From: Himantopus leucocephalus
Taxonomy: Eukaryota; Chordata; Aves; Charadriiformes; Recurvirostridae
Reading direction: 5' to 3'
DNA length: 64,000 nucleotides
NCBI GenBank assembly: GCA_003993805.1
Contig: RSEF01000005.1
Location: 38,285,268-38,349,267, forward strand
Part shown: positions 56,641 to 64,000 of the stretch, in pieces
Position numbering within the stretch: position 1 is the first letter of the stretch
Layout of the letters: each line of letters begins with the position of its first letter
Translations under genes and position numbers: made by a program
Notes under the pieces: model-generated
The model's input: only the letters and a program-made list of their open reading frames with translations
Database searches by the model: none
Told to the model about the DNA's origin: nothing

Positions 56641-59379
56641 CACGCTGGTGTCCCGCATGCTGTCCCTGGGCGTCCGGCAGCCCGGTCCGCTTCTCCTCGG
56701 GCATCGCTTCGTATCTCGAAGTTACTTCTCCTTTTAATTTTATTTTTTTTTTTTCTGTAGGGTGATGGTAGTTCTTTCCCCTGTCTGCTGCACTGAAATC
56801 TCAAGCTTTCTGTTAAGCACAGGTGTCTTTCATGAATTCTTTCGTATTCTTCCCGAGTGGAAAGTAAACGTGCATGCTGCAAAACCTTGCAAGCTTACAT
56901 TGGCATGGTGCTTTGTCACATTTTTTTTTTTTTTATTAGATGAGTATTTAATCCTCGGGCTGGTAAGTTTGCTTTGCTCTTTTGGAGTGGAAGAACTTGA
57001 TAGATGCTTATGCGAAGGCATCTGTATAAAGACTGTTTATAGGTTTGCTTCTTTACCCAGCCCTTCCATACAGGCGGTATGTTCTCAAGTGTTGTTGTGG
57101 CATCGCAAGTATTTTTCTCTTAAGTGTGGCTGTTTTGATCTTGACTTAAAATGATTTCTTCTATGAATGACCCTGAGCCATCTCCAATTAATGCTGAGAG
57201 GCAGAGAGAGAAATTAACCAAAACATTAACAAAAGAGGAGGGTGTCAGTAGTAGTGAGAAGCTGCTTTTACTGAGATACTGGTCAGTTTCATAAAGGAAC
57301 TCACATTTCTTATATAAAAGTGGTTGCCCAAGCTACAGCTGTGCGATCAGACATTTTGTTTCCTGTGTAAAGTCAGTAGAAGTGGAGATAACTTACTATT
57401 CCTCTCTGCTAGTATTTATAGACTTACTGTGCACAGTTGTTTAGGTAGGGGTTCCTACCTTCAAAATGTTGTCTTCCTTGCTAACATACACAGGGCTCTT
57501 TTTATGCCCTGTCTGTATCACTGAGGAAACTTCATCTTTGCTTTCCCTGCAATTATATATGCACTTAACTCACAAATGTCATGAGTGGCACAAGTATGGC
57601 GTGCGATCTCGGGGCAGCAAACTGGTTTTTGTCCTCAAACTGGATGCTTTCGCCGTAGGTGGGCCAGGTCTGCTGGGCGCTGTTCGGATGCAGCGCAGAC
57701 GCAGCGGCCTTGGGAGCTAACGGTGTGTGGCTCTGCTGCCTGTCCGGCTGCTGCTTGCGCTCCAGAATCAGAAGTGAGCGCTGATACGGAAACGTGGATT
57801 TATGAGTTGACCTTCATTTTAGTATCTCTTACTGTATAATCTTCTGGGACTAAAAATACACCAAGCGACTAGTATGCTCTGATAAGCACAACTAATGCCA
57901 CTGCTCTGTCACGGGGAAGTCGGTGCATTGGTTACACGTGTGCTCTGGTGACTTGGATTTCTTGAAGATGCAGAGCGTGCGCAGCTCCTCTGGTTTCACC
58001 TGTGGAAACCCGAGTACTGCTGTGCAGTGTTATCATGCTTGTTAATCTCCAGTGCTTTTTATAGTGTTCCTGTCTAAGTTTACTAAATCTCTGCAGGTAG
58101 TTGGATGAAATCAACAGGTTATTATTAATTTTGAGTAATTTTGAATTTTGGAAATCTTAAACTTTGAATGGCATAATCTTTCAGTAACCTGATACCATGA
58201 TTTCTGTAGATAAAGTTTCAAGAACCCTAGAGCTCGACAAAGGTCCAGTTGCATGTATACATCATAAGCTATCATCTCACTTTTCTATATAAGTTTTACA
58301 AAAGGTCCCTGTTAGGAGTTCAGCTAATAAAGTGGTCGTCTTAAGGTTGTTTAGCCGATAGCTTCATGTTTTGCAGTGTGGTCTGCTATAGTAAAGTACT
58401 AAGGGGTGTCTGTTTATTTAAGTACACAACTTGACTCGAAGCCGTGCTGATTGACTGAGGCTTTGTGAGTGAAACAGTTAGAAAGGTGCATGTCATGATG
58501 TTATTCGTACTTTTCCGCTCCCCCTGCGGTTTCATTTTCTTAAGTACCGCCAAACAACACATGAATTGAGCTGCCTGCCCGTGAGGAAGGGTCTGAGCAT
58601 GACATGCAGATGGAGAAATGAACCAAATGATGTAGCGACTTAGAGCCTAGAGGACACTGTCAGCTAGAAATGGATTTGAGGTTTCCTGACTTTATTACGC
58701 TAACAGTACAACTTTGATACCACATGTGTTTTGTGCATCATCAATTAAATATATTAGGTCATTGAAGTCGGTGTCTAATGCTGTCTGCTTAAAAATGAGT
58801 AGGTCATCCACAAATAAGAACTCGTACTCAGTACAGCTACTGATATTACTGTATTTTTGTTTTGGTTTGTTTTTTTGTGATGGCTGACTTTTAACTGTTT
58901 GGCTGAATGGGGCTGGCTTCTGCCAGGCTTGGAGAAGTCCTAGGAAGATGCATGTAAAAACTTGTATATTCTCAGTGCCCGTTTTCTGTTCCTCCATCGT
59001 GCTCGCCATACTTTGGCCTGTCCCCTTGTGTCTGTGACAAGGCAGTGGGTAACTTGCAGGGCGCCCTTCTGTAATTCACCTAATCGCTCCTGCCAGTGTT
59101 CTGGTTTTCGGTGTTCAGCTGGTTCTTCCCATAGCTGTAATTGCTAAGTACAGCTGACCCTGTCTGATTTAAAAAAACGTAATGTTGTATTTACCAGGGA
59201 AGTTTTGATGCTATAGTTACGTGATGTCTAATGCACTTTCTATTTCAAATGCTTTTTTCCTCAACTGTAATTCAGATTCCATGCTAGTTTCCATTGTTGG
59301 AATGGCACTCTACACGGGCTATGTGTTCATGCCTCAGCACATCATGGCAATATTGCACTACTTTGAAATTGTGCAGTGA
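56080..59379 (+). CDS. SPTSSA: Serine palmitoyltransferase small subunit A, 2 coding exons
   Basis: SPTSSA is the small activating subunit of serine palmitoyltransferase in the ER membrane; it binds SPTLC1 with SPTLC2 or SPTLC3 and raises the rate of serine plus acyl-CoA condensation, the first step of sphingolipid synthesis. Exons 56080-56182 and 59276-59379 join through a split Asn codon (A|AT) to 68 aa. The protein reads MALGSAWKQMSWLYYQYL and continues to MLEPWERTVFNSM and FMPQHIMAILHYFEIVQ. Two hydrophobic segments lie at about 13-26 and 37-53. Met25 corresponds to human Met28, reported to set preference for C16 acyl-CoA in this isoform. Human SPTSSA has 71 residues; here the start matches human Met4, so the N-terminus is three residues shorter. 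The ATG has G at -3 and +4. SPTSSB is excluded by the WKQMSW start and the Met. Confidence 0.97.
56183..59275 (+). other. SPTSSA intron
   Basis: The single coding intron, 3.1 kb, CpG-rich for its first 450 bp and AT-rich after. No additional exon or repeat was recognised. Confidence 0.7.
59276..59379 (+). CDS. SPTSSA: SPTSSA coding exon 2 (residues 35-68 and stop)
   Basis: It encodes the second membrane segment (MLVSIVGMALYTGYVF) and the conserved tail PQHIMAILHYFEIVQ with TGA. The acceptor is ATTCAG. Confidence 0.97.
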
Positions 59380-60545
59380 TGAAGAACGTATTTTCAAGAA
59401 GTAATCCGGCTTTGAAATCTGGTCTACAAAGAAGAATGAACCTCTTAGTTTTAACAAGACTTCTACCGATGTCGGAAAGACACAGTTATGACTCTGAAGA
59501 CTAGGAAACAAGATATGTAGAGCAGGGACGTGAGATGTCCCCTGTGTTGTGTTCATTCCTTTTAATTTTACAATATATGCCCTTGTATAGTAGTTTTGTC
59601 TACTTTAACATTGTGATTGTACTTTGATATCAGTATTTTCTTAACTTTGTGACAGTTTCAATATTGCACTGTGAAAGCTTTTTTCTTAATTGTAATTTTG
59701 AGTAAATCTTAATTGCCTTCTATTTTTAATCAGAAAGTCATGTTATTAAATGGGGCTTAAAGCTTTTGCTATTGTATGGTATGTATTTGCCTGGATATTT
59801 CTATTAATGCGTTTTGTAAGAAAATACATCTAGATTCATATTAGAGACATGGATATATTCGTCTAACGCTATTTACAAAATTTAGTTTGTATGACTGAAC
59901 TCAGGTGTACCGTTTGCTGTCCAGACTTTGTTCAACAGTCTATTTGTGCATATCGTCTAAATTTGGAATTAGCAATTATTTCAAGTTTCTGTATTCCACC
60001 TGTTGGAGGAGGGCAGGGGAGATGAGGCATTAAGGCAGAGTGAAGACTACATTTGTTATGTTTGGAGTAGTGCTGTGGTTCTGGGCTTTATGTCATTGGG
60101 GGGGAAAGGACTTTTCTTTACTGATGTAGCCCCACATAAGGGTTTGGGATAGCACTTTAAATCAACCCTGTTTTTCTAGCTACCAATTCAATTGTACTTT
60201 TACAGGATGCTTTATTATGTTCCCGATGGTTATGGTTTCTGCTAATTTTCACTCAACAATGTAACTATGTCTAGGTTTTAAAGGGGTTTTCTATTGCTGC
60301 TAGTGTTCCAAACATGTTCTTGCTACAAACAACCAAAACATAGGGGTTTAAGTGGACTTGAGTTACAACTACAGCAATAAGTAGCTGAATACTTGGCTGA
60401 AGTCCTGTTTTTTTTTTTTTTTTTTATAGGGATTTTTTTCAGTTTTGTATTCTGAAATGTAAGATGGTGACAACTTAACTTTCCTAAGTGCAGGATTTTT
60501 TTTTGTTGTTGTTTAAAAAATAAAAGTTTTAAAGCAGAGCTTTGA
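59380..60545 (+). other. SPTSSA: Probable SPTSSA 3' UTR
   Basis: AT-rich, stop-dense sequence from the stop codon to the first AATAAA, with T-rich runs (for example an 18-T run at 60408-60425). The extent depends on which poly(A) signal is used. Confidence 0.5.
60519..60524 (+). terminator. SPTSSA: Candidate SPTSSA poly(A) signal
   Basis: AATAAA (in AAAAATAAAAG) about 1.1 kb after the stop, the first canonical hexamer there. Further AATAAA copies at 61456, 61637, 62588 and 62726 could end longer transcripts. Confidence 0.5.
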
Positions 60546-62290
60546 TGCAAAACTTTCTTTGAGAAGTTGATGTGTTTCTGAATGCTGCTTGCTTTTCTCA
60601 GAACTTTCCAAAAGGGGAAAAATGATACTTGGCTAAAGAATTGGGATTTTTTAATGGCCCAGTAGTAGTACGTACTGTTATATTTTAGGTTTATTTAATT
60701 TTCTCAAATGCACACTCATGAGCATAGAGTGTTTTTTTTCCCTTGTATTTAAGAACTTCATGTGTATTCGATTAAAAACTCTATTGTCATCTTGGGAGCT
60801 ATAAACAGCATGCCTTAAACTTCTTAGGTGAACCCTAGCTTTACTGAAGTTGGTAGGAGTCTCCCACTAAATTAGTGCCTTCGCTTATTAATAACTGGCT
60901 ATCTAAACATGGGTAGGGGTTTGGGGTGGTGGGTTTTTTTTAAATGTATCCAGAGTTGTATGTGACTGTTTTAAGTATATAAGGTGATAACGGTAAGTTA
61001 ACATATTCTTTGAAGTAACGTAGCATAAATTCCCGCTGTCCATGGATTAAATTGTTACTGTGATGTTTCTTTGCGAACTACTGCCATGACTGATACACAT
61101 CTACTGCTGAGAAAGGGGTTTAGTTGTATGGGGCGTGTGGGGGGGAAGCCCTTCTGTGCGGTGGCGTTAGGAATGTTAAGCATGATTTTTAATTGTGAAA
61201 GTTTTTAAAAAAGGGCTTTGATATACCAACTTTTATTAGCTGTCTGCTTGTTGAGGAAAAAAAGAGTAAGTGTAATCTCCAATCACTTGCGTTATGTTGG
61301 AGTGGGCTTGATCAATATCATACTTGAATTCAATTTTCTAATTTGAGTACAGTCTTTTCCAGCATTTCTTTTTTTAATTATAAATCAAGAATCTCATAGT
61401 CTTGGACTGCTCTTTTAGATTCCAGATACTTTGTTAACGATGGAATAATTTCATTAATAAAATACTATATGCTACTAGAGTTTGAATTTTTAGAAGTAAG
61501 TTTCTGCAATGTGTCCTTTTCATAGAGCTGATCTGGTGAAGAAATGGTTCAAGGGGTGATAATGGTGAAGCAGAGTAAGTTTTCTTTTTTAAAGTGAGGA
61601 TATCAGTAGGGATTTAATTAATCATTGAATCTGAATAATAAATGAATCCTAAGGCTGCCAAGTTGTTTTCCCACTGCAGTCTGCTTTATTGTCCTGTTAG
61701 TTGGGGGATCTGATATACCCTCCTTGTGACAGAACCATAAGCATTTTCTGTGCAAGCTGGAGGTCGGAGGCAGTTTAAATACCATTTAGAGGCAGCTGGT
61801 CCATTATGCTTCTGTTTAAACAGGGTGATAATAATTGAGCCGTCAGTAATTTAGATAAAGTTGGAAAAAATAATTGTGCAAAAAAAAAAAAACTGAGCAC
61901 CCTGCAAGTGGCTTTATGTTAGTCTTTTAATAGCAATAACTCTTGGGGTTTAGATTGAGTCATCAGAAATAAGCGTTTAAAAATGCATGAAGTGTGTTTA
62001 ATGCAGAGCTAATAGTACCAGCTCCATCAGCCCCTGCCTGAGGCTGGCCAAAGGTGTGTTGGGGCATCCCGCCCCGCTGGGATGATGGCTTGCTCTGCTG
62101 GTTGCCCTGGTGGGAGCCCACGTAGCCTAAGGCCGTGGTGGTTTCCAGAACCGGCTCTGTAGAGGCTCCTCGGCTGACAGGAGGGCTGGGTGCTGTAGAA
62201 ATAATCATTACAAGCCTTTGTAGTAGGAGCTGCCGTAACCAAAAGAGGAAACCGAGGCACAGTGTTGAAGAAAGTCAGGCTGGAGCCAGA

Positions 62291-62332
62291 AACAGATCCA
62301 GGATGTGTTTTTATGTGCGTCCTGGATCAGTT
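62291..62332 (+). other. Short hairpin downstream of SPTSSA
   Basis: GATCCAGGATG and CGTCCTGGATC pair (one G-T wobble) across a loop of about 12 nt, and AAC/GTT extend the stem past an A-A mismatch. The stem is too short for a typical microRNA precursor; no function is claimed. Confidence 0.5.
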
Positions 62333-62873
62333 ACATTAAGGAAGACACCAGAGAATCCTAAAGTGAGACTTTCTTGGCAAAATTTAGCAAGAAAGCCATT
62401 TGTGCGTGTGTGTGAATATTCAATATTAAAAAGAAATAGATGTGAAAGGAGCATAGTACTGTAAAGGTGAATCTTGTGCGATAGATGTGCATTGTATTAC
62501 TGCAAATTGGTACGATGTGAAGCCTTGATCTGTTTCATTGAGGTGCAGTAATGAAGTGTGCGTTATAAATACTGTTGCCTAACAACAAATAAAGGTTATG
62601 TTTTGGTGAAGAGACACAACTTGAAGAGATCTGGTACCATGGGATCAGTGGGCTGCGCACAAAGGTGCGGGGAGAGCAGCCGTCCTCTGAAATCCCAGAG
62701 CAGCGTACTCTGGAGTTGGGACCCCAATAAAGGTTTTCAGTGCCAGAGGTTCCTTTTGCCTGCTAATTTCCCCATGTTTTCTACAACTGCTACAATGGAA
62801 AACAGTTTCTTCCCCTCTCGCTGAAGTGTTATCCTGACACCAGTGGGGTGTGGGGTTTTTTGTGTGGTGTGGN

Positions 62874-62895
62874 TTTTTTTTTTTTTTTTTTTTTT
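62874..62895 (+). repeat. 22-T homopolymer after N at 62873
   Basis: A 22-T run directly after an N, in a G/T-rich low-complexity stretch (62844-62895). The N suggests that the run length is uncertain. Confidence 0.75.
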
Positions 62896-64000
62896 CAAAG
62901 ACAAAAGCATGAAGCTTCCCTGTGTGGTTTGCATTGTTTCTCTGTTTGATCTGCTAGGTCAGCCTTAAACAGCAGTCATCACTGAGAACAATAGCTGCTG
63001 TCTTTTCTGCCTTTTGTTTGTGTAATGATGGTTTAAGGAGAAAATCTGGCATCGTAGTCCAGCGCTGGATCCAACTCCCTCTCCACGTAATGGGGAAAGA
63101 TGAAATTCTAGATCTGATCTAGATCCCAGTGTGGGATTTCAGCAGAAATGCCTCTGCTTTTCGTGATAGACCTTCAGTGTATCATCACAAGATCCTCGGT
63201 CCATCTAAAGTGTCACTGCATGATTGAAGACTAAGAAATTTTGAATATCCACTCTCCCTGAGAGTTTAGCTGGGTAAGAGTTGAACAGACCTTGATGTAA
63301 ACCTGATTCAAAGGCTCATCCGATTTCTAAATTATCATTAAAGTTGAGCTTTTTCTTCACAATAGTTTTGCAATGGCAGCAGGTGTCCCTCTCGAATGTT
63401 ACGAGTACTTACAGTTAAATAAAATAGGGAATTACGTTACGCAATACCTTATCACTACACGTTTAACACAGTGTACAAAAGCAGGGAGGTGGCCTTGGCT
63501 GAAAGTCAGACTGTGCCGAGGTGGTGTTGCTGCTGCACCTCTTCACAGTGCTCTGTGGGTTCACTGAGCCATCCAGCATGTACGCTTAACAGAATTCGGC
63601 TTATTTGTGGGTGGACTTCTTGTCGTAGTGGAAAAAAAACCCCAAAACAAACAAAAAAAAGCCCCAAGCCCCCAAACCAAGCTAACTTTAAAACACTGGC
63701 TAGCACTTCATTTTGTAGGTAGTACTGCTTGTTTTAATAGTGAATAAAATGATGACATACATGTACAATTTATAAGCTGCACCTGGTTATGGATCAGGTA
63801 TTTAGACTTTTATAATATGAATGTACAGAAGCATGCTTTATTTTGGGAAGAGCCCCGTCAAGTATCAGAGGCTCTTGTTTTACACTTACAGCAGTTCCCT
63901 ATGTTTTGCTGCTGCTGAGATTCGTGGCCCCAGAAGCATGTAACTCCTTGGCATTTTGGAGTCTGTTAAAGAGATTGCACTTTCCTGTGTGGCGGAGACC

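Larger units (their letters stand above)
60546..64000. other. Region downstream of SPTSSA
   Basis: AT-rich sequence with further AATAAA hexamers, the hairpin at 62.3 kb, low-complexity G/T and T runs near 62.85 kb, and an A/C-rich stretch at 63628-63685. No coding exon recognised; EGLN3 is the next gene in mammals, but nothing of it is seen here. Confidence 0.55.

Noticed and set aside
55378..56882. ORFs of 174-344 codons around SPTSSA exon 1
   Set aside because: CpG-island artefacts. The 344-codon frame contains the real exon 1, but its upstream part and its read-through into the intron match no family.
1..64000. Prokaryotic-type features (operons, CRISPR arrays, phage or defence systems), tRNA and rRNA genes
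   Set aside because: None seen. The spliced vertebrate genes, CpG islands and CR1 repeats show nuclear animal DNA. I found no convincing undescribed multi-gene system.

Overview
The window looks like bird genomic DNA. It carries CR1 LINE fragments with the ATTCTGTG-type 3' tail, including a clear antisense copy at about 23.8-24.0 kb. It also carries vertebrate genes with short GT-AG introns and GC-rich CpG-island promoters. Three protein-coding genes can be read exon by exon, all on the + strand: SNX6, EAPP and SPTSSA. They lie in the same order and relative orientation as the human chromosome 14q13 block (from general knowledge). The species cannot be told from the sequence.

Layout. 1-16.6 kb is upstream intergenic DNA with CR1 3' tails, three N-separated near-duplications, some AT-rich stretches that look like non-coding regulatory DNA, and one unrecognised exon-like ORF near 3.1-3.3 kb. 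16.6-17.8 kb is the SNX6 CpG island. 17.3-44.4 kb is SNX6 (14 coding exons, 406 codons plus stop, intact); its last intron holds a probable LTR broken by a 100-N gap. 44.4-46.5 kb is the SNX6 3' UTR and a short intergenic stretch. 46.59-52.14 kb is EAPP (6 coding exons, 286 aa) with a poly(A) signal at 52.47 kb. 52.5-55.5 kb is intergenic and holds three more N-separated near-duplications. 55.6-56.6 kb is the SPTSSA CpG island, and 56.08-59.38 kb is SPTSSA (2 coding exons, 68 aa). The rest is its 3' UTR and gene-free DNA.

The three genes act in different processes: retromer/SNX-BAR endosomal sorting, E2F-linked nuclear regulation, and the first step of sphingolipid synthesis. Nothing in the sequence suggests they work as one system; they are neighbours by conserved synteny. 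I found no CRISPR array, tRNA or rRNA gene, or convincing new multi-gene system. The points most worth a second look are the repeated duplication-around-a-single-N pattern (probably unmerged haplotypes in an assembly), the exon-like ORF at 3.1 kb, the LTR across the gap, and a few regulatory or structured sites.
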